A stretch of DNA of 64,000 nt, taken from assembly GCF_004854025.1 (NCBI RefSeq), contig NZ_STGM01000002.1:248001-312000 (forward strand), read 5' to 3'. Positions 24,785-35,280 of this stretch are shown here, one piece after another. Positions within the stretch are counted from its first letter, which is position 1. Every line of letters begins with the position of its first letter. The position numbers were made by a program, and so were the translations under genes. This stretch comes from Microbacterium hydrothermale (GTDB lineage: Bacteria > Actinomycetota > Actinomycetes > Actinomycetales > Microbacteriaceae). The notes beneath the pieces were generated by a model. The model saw only the letters and a program-made list of their open reading frames with translations. It did not search any database and was not told where the DNA came from.

Positions 24785-25127
24785 AGGTGTCCCACAACGA
24801 CCGCTCAAACATCCTGTGCGATGCGCACAACAGGCCCGCGCTCGCCCGGGCCGATTCGTTGTGGGTGGTCAACATTCCCGAGTGGGGGCTGAACGGACGG
24901 CGGTGGCTGTGGCGGGGCGGAGGGGCGGGCGGGGCGCGGCGGGTGGGGCGCACGGGGCGCGCGGGGCGCACGGGGCGCGCGAAGCGGCGAGACTGCACAC
25001 CGCTGACGACTCGGCGGCGCGCTGCAACCGAGATGTCAGCAGCACGCAGTCTCGGCGCTCCCGGCACCCGGGCCCACCCCGGCACCCGCACGCGCACGCG
25101 CACCCGCCCCGCGGGACGAGACCCGCG
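24785..25127. other. Gene-free spacer with G-rich runs and a long imperfect inverted repeat
   Basis: No gene is credible here. From about 24895 to 24980 the plus strand is very G-rich with short GGGGCGCACG-type repeats, and from 25055 it is C-rich. Between them 24988-25014 and 25028-25054 form an imperfect inverted repeat (27-nt arms, ends CGAGACTGC and GCAGTCTCG matching perfectly). It follows the recQ stop on the recQ strand. Confidence 0.6.
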
Positions 25128-27167
<2,040 letters not shown>

Positions 27168-27173
27168 TCCCCC

Positions 27174-27179
27174 ACGGTA
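27174..27179 (-). promoter_or_regulatory. -10 box of recQ, leaderless spacing
   Basis: On the minus strand TACCGT, then GGGGGA, then the recQ GTG: a six-base gap. Confidence 0.6.
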
Positions 27180-27248
27180 ACCCGGGCCGCCGACATCGAC
27201 ACCGCCCCGCCCTCCGATGGGGACGACGGGGCGGCTGGGGAGGAGGGG

Positions 27249-30200
27249 TCAGTGCGTGGGCGGGGAGAAGGCGAGCTGGGATGCCACGAGCCCGTGCTCC
27301 CTGCTGACGATCTGCGCGCGACCGGGAGCGGCCCGCTCCGGCTTGACGCGACCGATGAGCGCCCCCTCTTCGGGGTTGCCTCCGAGCAGGATGCCGGTGA
27401 CGCCGAGGTCGGTGAAGCGCTGGATGATCGGGTCGTAGGCCGCGCGGCTCGCGCCGCCCGATCGACGGGTGAGCACCACGTGCAGGCCGAGGTCGCCGGC
27501 CTGCGCCAGCAGCGGCTGGAGCACGGCCAGGGGGTTGCCCTGGCTCGTGGCGACGAGGTCGTAGTCGTCGACGAGGATGAATCCCTCGGCGCCCTTCCAC
27601 CAGCTCCGCTCGCGCAGCTGTGTCGGCGTGACGTCGGGCCCCGGGATGCGCGTCGAGAAGTACTGCGCCAGATCGTTCATGCCGCCGGTCGCGAGGTCGT
27701 GCGAGGTGAGGTACGCACCGAGGTAGTCGTCGGGGATCTCGCCGAGGAGCGCACGGCGATAGTCGACGACGAAGATCTTCGCCTCGGCGGGCGTGTACAG
27801 CCGCTGGATCTCCTTCGCCACCGCGCGCAGGAACGACGACTTGCCCATTCCGGAGTCGCCGTACACGAACAGGTGCGGCTCGACGCGGGGGTCGACGCCG
27901 AAGGGCGACAGCTGGGCTTCCTCGATGCCGAGCAGCAGGCGACCGTCGCCGGGCTCGGTGAGCGCGCGCACCTCGTCGAGCGTGATGTTCTCCGGCAGCA
28001 GCCGCAGCTTCGGTCCGGGCTCGCCGTGCCACGCCGCGGCGACGCGGCCGATCATGTCGGCGACGCCGTCGGCGATCGTCGCGGGGTCGTCGGAGCCGTC
28101 GACGCGGGGCACGGCCGTGAGCATCTGCAGCTTCGACGCGCTGAGGCCGCGACCGGGCTGGCCGACCGGCACGTTCGCCGCCTGCTTGCGGTCGACGTCG
28201 GAGTCGGTCGGGTCGCCCAGGCGCAGCTCGAGGCGCGTCTGGATCAGATCCTTCAGGTTCGCGCGGATCTCGAGCCAGCGGTTCGCGGTGACGACGACGT
28301 GCACGCCGAAGCTGAGGCCGCGGGCGGCGATGGTCTGCACCCGCGCCTCGAGCGGCTCGAACTCCGAGCGGAGGGTCGACCAGCCGTCGATGACGAGGAA
28401 GACGTCGCCGAAGCCGTCGTCGAGGCGCCCCTCGCGTCGCCGCGAACGGTAGGTCTCGATCGAGTCGACCGCGTTGCGGCGGAAGTACTGCTCGCGCGCA
28501 TCGAGGACGGCCTCCACCTCGGCCACGGCCCGGCGCACCGCCTCGGGCTCCGTGCGCGTGGCGACGCCCGACACGTGGGGGTGCTGCTGCATCGCGGTGA
28601 AGCCGCCGCCGCCGAAGTCGAGCACGAAGAACTGGAACTCCCGCGGCGTCCCGGTCAGCGCGAGGGCGGAGACGAGCGTGCGCGCGAGCGTCGACTTGCC
28701 GCTCAGGGGCGAGCCGACGATCGCCACGTGACCCGCGGCGCCGCCGAGCGACACGGTGAGGTGGTCGCGGCGCTGCTCGAGCGGGATGTCGACGAGACCG
28801 ATCGGCACGGTCAGCGCGCCGGCGCTGCGCCAACGGTGCGACACGAGCCCGAGCTCGGGGTCTTCGGCCAGGTCGGGCATGAGGGCGTCCAGCGGAGACG
28901 GCTCCGCGAGCGGGGGCAGCCACACCTGGTGCGCCTCGGGCCCGCGGTCCTTCATGCGATCGACCGCGATCTGGAACGTCGAGCGCTTCTCGGCCGTGGG
29001 GGCCGCGATCGCCGCGGGCGCGGCATCCGCCTGCTCCGCAGACCCGTCGTCGTCGGGCTGGGCCAGGGCCGTGAACACCTCGACGCGGGCGGGGCCGCCC
29101 GAAACCGACTCGGCCCCGGCGGCGTCCACTCCCGCCGTTCCGCGCGGGCGCCCCGAGACGTAGGCCGCGCGGAACTGCACGAGGTTCTCGGTGTCGCTCT
29201 TGAGGAAGCCGACGCCGGGCTCCTGCGGGAGCGTGTACGCGTCGGGGGTGCCGATGATGGTGCGCGACTCGGATGCCGAGAACGTGCGCAGACCGATCCG
29301 GTACGACAGGTAGGTGTCGAGGCCGCGCAGCTTGCCCTCTTCGAGGCGCTGGGATGCCAGCAGCAGGTGCACGTGCAGCGAACGACCGACGCGGCCGATG
29401 TTCAAGAAGCTGTCGACGAACTCGGGCTTGGCCGTCAGCAGCTCCGAGAACTCGTCGACGACGATGAGCAGAGCCGGCAGCGGAGCCAGGTCGGTGCGTC
29501 CCCCGCGACGCGCGGCCTCGTACTCGCCGACGTTGGCGAAGTTGCCGGCGGCGCGCAGCAGCTCCTGGCGGCGCACGACCTCGCCCTGCAGGGCGTCCTG
29601 AAAGCGGTCGACGAGCGCGAGCTCGCTGCCGAGGTTGGTGATGACCGCCGACACGTGCGGCATCTCGGCCATTCCCGCGAAGGTCGCGCCGCCCTTGAAG
29701 TCGACGAGCACGAAGTTGAGCTGCTCGGGCGAGTGGGTCATGGCCAGCGCCAGCACGAGGGTGCGCAGCACCTCGGACTTGCCCGAACCGGTGGCACCGA
29801 CCATCACGCCGTGCGGACCCATGCCCTGCGAGGCCGATTCCTTGAGGTCGAGCACGAGCGGGGCGCCCGAGGGCTCCTGTCCGATCGGCACGCGCAGGCG
29901 GTCGCGCTCGAGGCGCGGCGTCCAGGCCTGATCGAAGTCAACGGAGCGCACGTCGGGCAGGCCGAGGAGCTCGGTCAGCTCCGCCTGGCCCTGCGTCGTG
30001 GGGGCGTCGACGACCACCATGGGGGCGGGGCGCAGCGGCATGAGGCGGCGCGCGGTCGCCTCCGCTTCGGCGATGGACATGGCATCCGGGACGAAGGACT
30101 GCGCGCGACCGGCGCCGTCGATGAACTCCGCCGGAGCGGCGACCGGGGCGGCCTCGCCGCGGCGCGGACGGACGACGGTCGGCGTCTCGGCCAGGGCGAC

Positions 30201-31253
30201 ACGGGCGACCGTCGGGTCGTCCAGCTCGTCCCAGCGCGTGGGGAGGTCGATGACGGTGACGCCCTGCGCGCCCTCGAGTCCCGTGAGCGGAGCGTTCGAC
30301 GACGACTCGACGCCGTCGACCACCAGCACGACGTGCGGGGTGATCCCGCCTCCCGGGGTGAAGCGGGTGCGGGAGGCGAGCTGCGCGGGCAGCATGTCGG
30401 TCAGTTCGTCGGGGGATGCCGCGATCATGCGCGCGGGTCCGAGACGGTCCTGCACGCGCGACGACATCGCGTGCGGAAGCCACTTCACCCAGTCCCAGGC
30501 GCCGATCTGCGCGGGCCCGGCGAGGACCGCGATGATCACGTCTTCGGGGTCGTGCAGCGTCGCCGCCGAGGCCACGAGCGAACGGGCGAGGCTGCGGACG
30601 GCCTCTTCGTCGGGGCCGACGAGTTCGATGCGCGCGTATTCGCCGAGGGGGAAGCCCAGCGGAAGGTCGCGCTGGATCTCGTGCGTGAGCATGAAGCGGT
30701 GCGCCGCGGAGGCGGCCACCGGGTCGAGTTGCGCCAGGGGCGGCAGCTCGGGGGCCTCGAGCGTCAGGCTCAGCGGCTGATCGGCCACGCCGATGCGGGC
30801 CAGCAGGAACGTCTCGTCGCCGGGCTGACGCTCCCACACGCGCGAACGCTCCTCGGCGATGAACGGCAGGGCCGAGGGGGCGGGCATGATCCACCCGCCG
30901 TGACGGCGCTGCTTGCGCGCGGCCACGCGCACGGTCTCGCGCAGCTCCGACAGGTAGGCGAGGTACTCGCGCCGGTTGCCCAGCACCTCGGCGTTGCGCT
31001 GCGCGCGCTGGCGCCAGCCGTTCACGGCCACGAAGCCCAGCGACGACAGCAGGAACATGCCGCCGATCAGGAAGCCGGTCGGCCCGCTGTTCGAGATGGT
31101 CACCATCACGATGGCGCCGACGCTGCCGAGCATCGGCAGGAGGGAGGTCAGGATGCCGCTGCCGCCCTCGTTCGGGACCAGCTCGGGCGGCGGCTGCAGC
31201 ACGACCCGCCCGTTGGGCAGGGACGGCGGGGCGATACGCGGGCCCGTGCTCAC
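27249..31253 (-). CDS. eccC: Type VII secretion ATPase EccC (FtsK/SpoIIIE, three ATPase domains)
   Basis: The motor of the ESX/type VII system, 1334 aa, with EccCa and EccCb fused. Two membrane helices (about 38-80) are followed by three P-loop domains: GATGSGKS near 486, GSPLSGKS near 851 and GDSGMGKS near 1133. The matching Walker B strands are LLIVVDEFSELL, VFLVIDGWS and GFILVDDYD. Domain 1 should drive transport, while domains 2-3 bind Esx substrates. GTG at 31253 overlaps the stop of the RDD-FHA gene as GTGA; the longer frame is out-of-frame overlap with that gene. It is last in the leftward eccD/FHA/eccC operon. Confidence 0.95.
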   Translation of the reverse strand: MSTGPRIAPPSLPNGRVVLQPPPELVPNEGGSGILTSLLPMLGSVGAIVMVTISNSGPTGFLIGGMFLLSSLGFVAVNGWRQRAQRNAEVLGNRREYLAYLSELRETVRVAARKQRRHGGWIMPAPSALPFIAEERSRVWERQPGDETFLLARIGVADQPLSLTLEAPELPPLAQLDPVAASAAHRFMLTHEIQRDLPLGFPLGEYARIELVGPDEEAVRSLARSLVASAATLHDPEDVIIAVLAGPAQIGAWDWVKWLPHAMSSRVQDRLGPARMIAASPDELTDMLPAQLASRTRFTPGGGITPHVVLVVDGVESSSNAPLTGLEGAQGVTVIDLPTRWDELDDPTVARVALAETPTVVRPRRGEAAPVAAPAEFIDGAGRAQSFVPDAMSIAEAEATARRLMPLRPAPMVVVDAPTTQGQAELTELLGLPDVRSVDFDQAWTPRLERDRLRVPIGQEPSGAPLVLDLKESASQGMGPHGVMVGATGSGKSEVLRTLVLALAMTHSPEQLNFVLVDFKGGATFAGMAEMPHVSAVITNLGSELALVDRFQDALQGEVVRRQELLRAAGNFANVGEYEAARRGGRTDLAPLPALLIVVDEFSELLTAKPEFVDSFLNIGRVGRSLHVHLLLASQRLEEGKLRGLDTYLSYRIGLRTFSASESRTIIGTPDAYTLPQEPGVGFLKSDTENLVQFRAAYVSGRPRGTAGVDAAGAESVSGGPARVEVFTALAQPDDDGSAEQADAAPAAIAAPTAEKRSTFQIAVDRMKDRGPEAHQVWLPPLAEPSPLDALMPDLAEDPELGLVSHRWRSAGALTVPIGLVDIPLEQRRDHLTVSLGGAAGHVAIVGSPLSGKSTLARTLVSALALTGTPREFQFFVLDFGGGGFTAMQQHPHVSGVATRTEPEAVRRAVAEVEAVLDAREQYFRRNAVDSIETYRSRRREGRLDDGFGDVFLVIDGWSTLRSEFEPLEARVQTIAARGLSFGVHVVVTANRWLEIRANLKDLIQTRLELRLGDPTDSDVDRKQAANVPVGQPGRGLSASKLQMLTAVPRVDGSDDPATIADGVADMIGRVAAAWHGEPGPKLRLLPENITLDEVRALTEPGDGRLLLGIEEAQLSPFGVDPRVEPHLFVYGDSGMGKSSFLRAVAKEIQRLYTPAEAKIFVVDYRRALLGEIPDDYLGAYLTSHDLATGGMNDLAQYFSTRIPGPDVTPTQLRERSWWKGAEGFILVDDYDLVATSQGNPLAVLQPLLAQAGDLGLHVVLTRRSGGASRAAYDPIIQRFTDLGVTGILLGGNPEEGALIGRVKPERAAPGRAQIVSREHGLVASQLAFSPPTH

Positions 31254-32275
31254 ACCGGACCTCCGATCAGTCGGCTCAGGGTGAACACGCGCTCGCTCAG
31301 ACGCACCCGCGTGCCGTCTTCGAGCAGGGTGCGCGCACCGGGCTGCAGGGGGTGGACGGCTCCGTCGTCGTCGATGAGCTCCGAGCCGTTCGTGGAACCG
31401 GCGTCGATCACCCACGCGGTCTCGCCGTCGTGCTCGAGGCGCAGGTGCGTCTTCGAGATGAGCCGGTCGGGGTCGTCGACGGCGATCAGCACGTCGCCGG
31501 GCTCGCTCGCGACCGGCGCACGCCCGAAGTTCACCGCGGCGGGCAGGTCGATCTGCGCGCGTTGCCCGGTGTCGAAGACAACGAGCAGCTGCGCGCGGCC
31601 CACCGCTCCGGTCACGACGGCGTCATCCGACGATCCGGCCGTGGAGGCGACGACGGGCGCGACGCGCTCGCCGGCGGCGGCAGGTGCCTCGACCGCGGCC
31701 GGCGCCTCGACGGCGAGGAGCGGGGTGTCCCACGCGGGTGCGGTCGGCAGCGCGGCGGCGGCCGCCGACACCTGGAGGGGCTCGCGGACGGCGGAGGTGC
31801 GCGCGTGGACGGTGGGTTCGGCGAGTGCGGGGGCGCCGTCGGCATCCTGATCCTGTCGACCCCGGGGGGCGACGATCAGAACGGTGTCGGCCGCGCGGTC
31901 GGCCCAGGAGCGCCGCAGGCCCGAGCGGTCGAAGGCGGCCGAGGCGACGACGACCCAGGCTCCGGCGACGAGGACGAGCCCACCGAGAAGCACGAGCGAT
32001 CCGCGTACGAACGCCCTGCCCGCGCCGGGCACGAGGGGAGCCTCGGCGCGCGATGTGCGCAGGCCGAACAACAGCGCGCCCGGGCCAAATCCGAGGCGCG
32101 CCTGGAGGATCCACAGGCCCAGCAGCGCCTCGGCGGCGACCGCCGCCCCCAGGACGGGCGATCCGAGGAGGGATGCCGCGCCGGCGGCGATGACCACGAG
32201 GGCGGCGTCGACGCTGAAGGCGCCGATGCGCACCCCCACCGTCGCGGGCGCGCCGAGCGGCGGCGAGGGCGTCAT
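31250..32275 (-). CDS. RDD membrane protein with C-terminal FHA domain (ESX-associated)
   Basis: 341 aa. The first ~130 residues form an RDD-type domain with about four helices (GVRIGAFSVDAALV, ILQARLGFGPGALLFGLRTS). An Ala/Pro-rich linker follows (about 140-225). The C-terminal FHA domain (about 240-341) shows FGRAP, SKTHLRL and GSTNGSEL, the phosphothreonine-binding residues. FHA proteins recruit phosphorylated partners; here it probably helps assemble or regulate the secretion machine under Ser/Thr kinase control. ATG at 32275 overlaps the eccD stop (ATGA) and its own stop overlaps eccC (GTGA), so all three are translationally coupled. Confidence 0.85.
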   Translation of the reverse strand: MTPSPPLGAPATVGVRIGAFSVDAALVVIAAGAASLLGSPVLGAAVAAEALLGLWILQARLGFGPGALLFGLRTSRAEAPLVPGAGRAFVRGSLVLLGGLVLVAGAWVVVASAAFDRSGLRRSWADRAADTVLIVAPRGRQDQDADGAPALAEPTVHARTSAVREPLQVSAAAAALPTAPAWDTPLLAVEAPAAVEAPAAAGERVAPVVASTAGSSDDAVVTGAVGRAQLLVVFDTGQRAQIDLPAAVNFGRAPVASEPGDVLIAVDDPDRLISKTHLRLEHDGETAWVIDAGSTNGSELIDDDGAVHPLQPGARTLLEDGTRVRLSERVFTLSRLIGGPV

Positions 32276-33636
32276 GCCGCCATCATCGCACGCGCGACCT
32301 CGATCGCTCCGGCGGCCAGCAGGCCGGCCGGGAGCGACAGGGCCGTCGCGAGCGCCTCGAACACGTCGCCCGTGCGCGACCATCCCAGCGACCTCAGGCC
32401 GCGACCCACCGGGACCACGAGGAGGGCGGCGGCCACGGCCGCGATCAGGATGACTCCGGCGACGACCACGAGCATGTCGGACGCGATCGTGGGCACGAGC
32501 GCCGTCAAGACGGCGGCGACGACGACGACGGCGCCGACACGGGCCACCCACCGCAGGAACGGCACCGTGCTCTTGCGCGAACCCAGCAGCAGCGCGAGCA
32601 CCACCGTGACCGCGAGGCCGATGCGTCCACCGAGGACGACGGGGTCGGAGACCGCGAACGTCGGCAGGGCGGCGACCGCACTGGCTGCGCCGGCGGCGAC
32701 GAGGAGCACGACCCCGACCGTCAGTCGCGCGGTCGAGCGTTCGACGAGGGCGTCGGCGTCGTCGGCCTCGATCGTGCGCACCTCGTCGGGCAGGCTCTGC
32801 CGCACGGTCCACCGGGTGCTCTGGAAGCGTCGGTAGTCGATGAAGGTGCCGGGCTCGACGTCGACGAGGCTCGCCTGCAGGATGCGCTGCGCGACGGGCA
32901 CGAGCCCGAGGGTCACGGCGGCGGGGGCGGAGGGGTCGAGGTGCAGCAGGAGCGCGAGCGCCCACACGGCCGCGAGCACGGCGGAGATGATCGTCGCGGT
33001 GCGGCTCTGCGCGCGGAGGGTCTGGGTGGCCCCCATCACTCCGGCGACACCGGTGACGACGGACGCAGCGAGAAGACCCGTGAACACCGCGACCTGCACG
33101 GACGACGCGGGCAGATCGGGCACGATCGCCACTCCCCCGCCGAACGCGAGGGCGGCGACGGCCACGACGGGGGTGAGAGTCGCCGTGCGCGCCCGCGCGC
33201 GCAGAGAGAACATCGCGACGGCGGCGAGAGCCGCGAGAAGGGCGAGCGCGGCGACGGGGGTGCGCACGTCGACGGGAAGGGCGTCGGCATCGATCAGGCG
33301 GAGGAAGGCCAGGATGCCGCCCGCCGCGGCCATCACCATCCACACGGCCGTCGCGCGCGCGGCGACGGGTGCGCGGGGAGAGCGTCGATCGATCGCGTCG
33401 ACCGTGGCGGCCGGATCGACGAGCACCAGCACGACCCCGTCTTCGAGCGAGGTCATCGCCGTGGAGCCGTCGATCTCCCGACCCGACAGACCGACCACGC
33501 GCACGTCGCTCCGCGTCGGGGTGCCGGCCGCGCGCAGCACGTCGGAGACCCGGGCGCGCAACGGCACCACCAGGTCGATCCTCGACGCACCGTCGATGAG
33601 AGCGACGCGTCGCCCCTGCACCACTTCCGCGCTCAA
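32272..33636 (-). CDS. eccD: EccD-like type VII secretion membrane protein (first copy)
   Basis: 454 aa from the TTG at 33636, which has GAGGGGG upstream; a GTG at 33660 would add eight residues but lacks a ribosome binding site. The N-terminal ~85 residues look like the ubiquitin-like YukD/EccD cytosolic domain (IDLVVPLRARVSDVLRAAG, VRVVGLSG). The rest has about ten to eleven membrane helices interrupted after about residue 220 by a soluble loop (FIDYRRFQSTRWTVRQS). EccD forms most of the ESX membrane pore. It is distant in sequence from the second EccD at 38886. First gene of the leftward operon. Confidence 0.75.
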   Translation of the reverse strand: MSAEVVQGRRVALIDGASRIDLVVPLRARVSDVLRAAGTPTRSDVRVVGLSGREIDGSTAMTSLEDGVVLVLVDPAATVDAIDRRSPRAPVAARATAVWMVMAAAGGILAFLRLIDADALPVDVRTPVAALALLAALAAVAMFSLRARARTATLTPVVAVAALAFGGGVAIVPDLPASSVQVAVFTGLLAASVVTGVAGVMGATQTLRAQSRTATIISAVLAAVWALALLLHLDPSAPAAVTLGLVPVAQRILQASLVDVEPGTFIDYRRFQSTRWTVRQSLPDEVRTIEADDADALVERSTARLTVGVVLLVAAGAASAVAALPTFAVSDPVVLGGRIGLAVTVVLALLLGSRKSTVPFLRWVARVGAVVVVAAVLTALVPTIASDMLVVVAGVILIAAVAAALLVVPVGRGLRSLGWSRTGDVFEALATALSLPAGLLAAGAIEVARAMMAA

Positions 33637-33687
33637 CGGTCCCCCTCGTTCCCGCGCCACCGACCCGAGGGTCGGCTCAACCGCACC

Positions 33688-33693
33688 AGCGTA
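33688..33693 (-). promoter_or_regulatory. -10 box of the leftward ESX operon (eccD/FHA/eccC)
   Basis: On the minus strand TACGCT lies about 52 bases before the TTG start of eccD, in the divergent spacer. It gives a leader of about 45 nt. Confidence 0.4.
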
Positions 33694-33740
33694 TCCGCCC
33701 CCGTGACGGCGCCGGCTTCTTTCCCCTCACCATCGGGATT

Positions 33741-33764
33741 AAAGATGAGAGTTTTGTCATCTTT
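33741..33764. promoter_or_regulatory. Perfect 8-bp inverted repeat in the divergent ESX promoter region
   Basis: AAAGATGA (33741-33748) and TCATCTTT (33757-33764) are exact inverted repeats around an 8-bp spacer, in an unusually AT-rich patch. The site lies upstream of the rightward -35 box and between the two divergent operons, so a bound regulator could control both. Confidence 0.55.
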
Positions 33765-33781
33765 GAAAAAGCGCAAGAGGG

Positions 33782-33810
33782 TTGTCGCCTCGCCGAGCAT
33801 TACGTATGTT
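33782..33810 (+). promoter_or_regulatory. Promoter of the rightward esx operon
   Basis: -35 TTGTCG (33782-33787), a 17-bp spacer and -10 TATGTT (33805-33810). The first WXG100 gene starts at 33930, giving a leader of about 110 nt. Confidence 0.6.
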
Positions 33811-33929
33811 CGAAGGCCGGTGGGGGGCTCCGGTCACTCCATCGATCCCGCGCGCGGGGCCGAATCCCGTGCGTGCAGACATGATCCGCAACGCCCGGGC
33901 GCGCCCCGGAGGAACATCGAGGAGACAAC

Positions 33930-34241
33930 GTGGCAGATCTCATCGCAGCCCAGGAGGGTGCGCTTCGTCGCGGGGCCGAGGCGGTCAACACCGCGAAGTC
34001 GGGCATCGACGAGCAGGTGCGCAAGGTCCGCACCGAACTCGACCAGGTGGCCGGCTTCTGGACCGGCGCAGCGGCCGGCTCGTACACCCAGCTCATGCAG
34101 CGGTGGAACGAAGAGACCACCAAGCTCAACAACGTGCTCGTCACGCTCGAAGACGCCCTGCGCGGCACCGAGCGCGACCAGGCGGCCTCGGAAGAGTCGC
34201 ACCAGCAGACCATCGGCAACCTGGGCTCGCTGCTCGGCTGA
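33930..34241 (+). CDS. WXG100 family protein, EsxA/EsxB-like (pair 1, upstream member)
   Basis: 103 aa, two predicted helices joined by the WTG turn (W44-T45-G46), the defining motif of WXG100 proteins. It is exported by type VII secretion, usually as a dimer with its neighbour. No YxxxD/E tail is present, so export probably depends on the partner encoded at 34270. It is a clear paralogue of the protein at 38123: both share AQEGAL, RGAE, NDVLVTL/NNVLVTL and end LGSLLG. GTG at 33930 has GAGGAG upstream. Confidence 0.92.
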   Translation: MADLIAAQEGALRRGAEAVNTAKSGIDEQVRKVRTELDQVAGFWTGAAAGSYTQLMQRWNEETTKLNNVLVTLEDALRGTERDQAASEESHQQTIGNLGSLLG

Positions 34242-34269
34242 CCCGCTCGACACGAAAGAAGGAACTCTC

Positions 34270-34557
34270 ATGCAGTCCATGTCCGTTCGTCCCGAGCAGG
34301 TCATCGCCCTCTCCGGTCAGATCCGCAACGGTGCCTCCGGCATCCGCACCCGTCTCGACGAGCTCGAGTCGCAGGTCAACGCCCTGCGCGCCTCCTGGGA
34401 CGGTGAGGCGCAGACCGCCTACGACCAGGCGCAGGCCCAGTGGACCCAGTCCATCACCCGCCTGAACGAGCTGCTCCAGCAGATCGCCGGCAAGACCGAC
34501 GAGATCGCCCAGGGCTACACCTCGACCGACAAGTCGGCCGCGGGCCGCTTCGCCTGA
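34270..34557 (+). CDS. WXG100 family protein with YxxxD export signal (pair 1, downstream member)
   Basis: 95 aa with the WDG turn (W43-D44-G45) between two helices. The C-terminal tail carries YTSTD (Y83 to D87), matching the YxxxD/E type VII export signal, so this is the member recognised by EccC. It is paralogous to the protein at 38442, with the motif and signal at identical residue numbers. ATG at 34270 has AAGGAAC upstream and lies 28 bp after the first Esx stop. Confidence 0.93.
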   Translation: MQSMSVRPEQVIALSGQIRNGASGIRTRLDELESQVNALRASWDGEAQTAYDQAQAQWTQSITRLNELLQQIAGKTDEIAQGYTSTDKSAAGRFA

Positions 34558-34673
34558 CCCACTCCGGACCGGCGGTCGCTGCGGCGGCCGCCGGTTCTCT
34601 GGGCTCGCGCGCCTTTCGTCGCTCGCGTGCCCGATTCCCTCGCATCCCGATCACAGAGAAACGAGTGATCAGC
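34558..34673. other. Spacer after Esx pair 1
   Basis: No gene and no convincing terminator. It ends in GATCACAGAGAAACGAGTGA, which is nearly repeated at 34867 in front of the next real gene. Confidence 0.4.
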
Positions 34674-34757
34674 ATGGCCGATCTCCGGCCCGCTTGGACG
34701 TCGCCTGCCGGCCACCCCTTCGGCGTGCGCGCGCCCTTCGACGGAGCGCCGCGATGA
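34674..34757 (+). CDS. Possible 27-aa ORF or gene remnant with a duplicated leader
   Basis: ATG at 34674 opens a 27-codon frame beginning MADLRPAW. The 22 bases before it closely match those before the gene at 34891, including the AACGAGTGATC segment next to the start. This suggests the start region of that gene was duplicated. The frame ends at a TGA that overlaps a second short ORF (34754). I cannot assign a function and it may be a remnant. Confidence 0.3.
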   Translation: MADLRPAWTSPAGHPFGVRAPFDGAPR

Positions 34758-34885
34758 CCCGAGCGCCGCACGGCCGGCAAGGGGAACACGCCATGACAGA
34801 GGCGTGGCGGCGTTGCATCCTCGCGACCCCGCTTCACAGGCGTTTACGCCCCACGATCGCCCCTTCGATCAGAGAGTACGAGTGA
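34754..34885 (+). CDS. Possible 43-aa ORF coupled to the preceding short frame
   Basis: The ATG overlaps the stop of the 27-codon frame (ATGA), and the frame ends six bases before the gene at 34891. The product is basic (starts MTRAPHGRQG, ends SIREYE) with no membrane helix and no recognisable domain. The coupling geometry is the only support; it may be fortuitous. Confidence 0.22.
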   Translation: MTRAPHGRQGEHAMTEAWRRCILATPLHRRLRPTIAPSIREYE

Positions 34886-34890
34886 TCCTC

Positions 34891-35280
34891 ATGTCCGATC
34901 AGGTCTCTTACGACGGCGACGTCGTTCAGCACAACGTCATCAACCTCAACGCGGTGCCCGATGAATTGCCCACCGCGGCGAATCTCGCGATCGTCGAGGG
35001 CAACTCGACCGAGCCGGCCGCCACGGCCTTCACGGACTTGGTGAGGGACCGCGCGAATGATCTGGGAACCCAGGTCGAAGCGGTCCGGGAATACGTACGC
35101 CTTCAGGCCGAGGCGCTGACGAAAGCCGTCGCCGCACTGCAGGAGACGGATGCCATCAGTTCCGCGGTGGCTGCGCAGGCGATGGCCGTCGTGGATTCCG
35201 CGACAGGCCCCTCCGGCTCGGCGGCGACGTCGTCCGGGTCGTCCGGCGTGCGGTCGGTGCTGCCCGGGATTCCGCAGTGA
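34891..35280 (+). CDS. Helical ESX-locus protein of unknown family (129 aa)
   Basis: Not confidently recognised. Residues about 45-105 form one or two amphipathic helices (TDLVRDRANDLGTQVEAV, YVRLQAEALTKAVAALQETD), and the C-terminal 25 residues are Ser/Gly/Ala-rich. There is no WXG turn. Size, helix content and position between an Esx pair and a mycosin resemble EspC/WXG-like secreted ESX partners, but that is inference. The start at 34891 begins a conserved-looking frame; its stop overlaps the mycosin start (GTGA), so the two are translationally coupled. Confidence 0.6.
   Translation: MSDQVSYDGDVVQHNVINLNAVPDELPTAANLAIVEGNSTEPAATAFTDLVRDRANDLGTQVEAVREYVRLQAEALTKAVAALQETDAISSAVAAQAMAVVDSATGPSGSAATSSGSSGVRSVLPGIPQ

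Noticed and set aside
31253..31415. N-terminal extension of eccC
   Set aside because: It overlaps the end of the RDD-FHA gene out of frame and is Arg-rich; GTGA coupling at 31250-31253 gives a better start.
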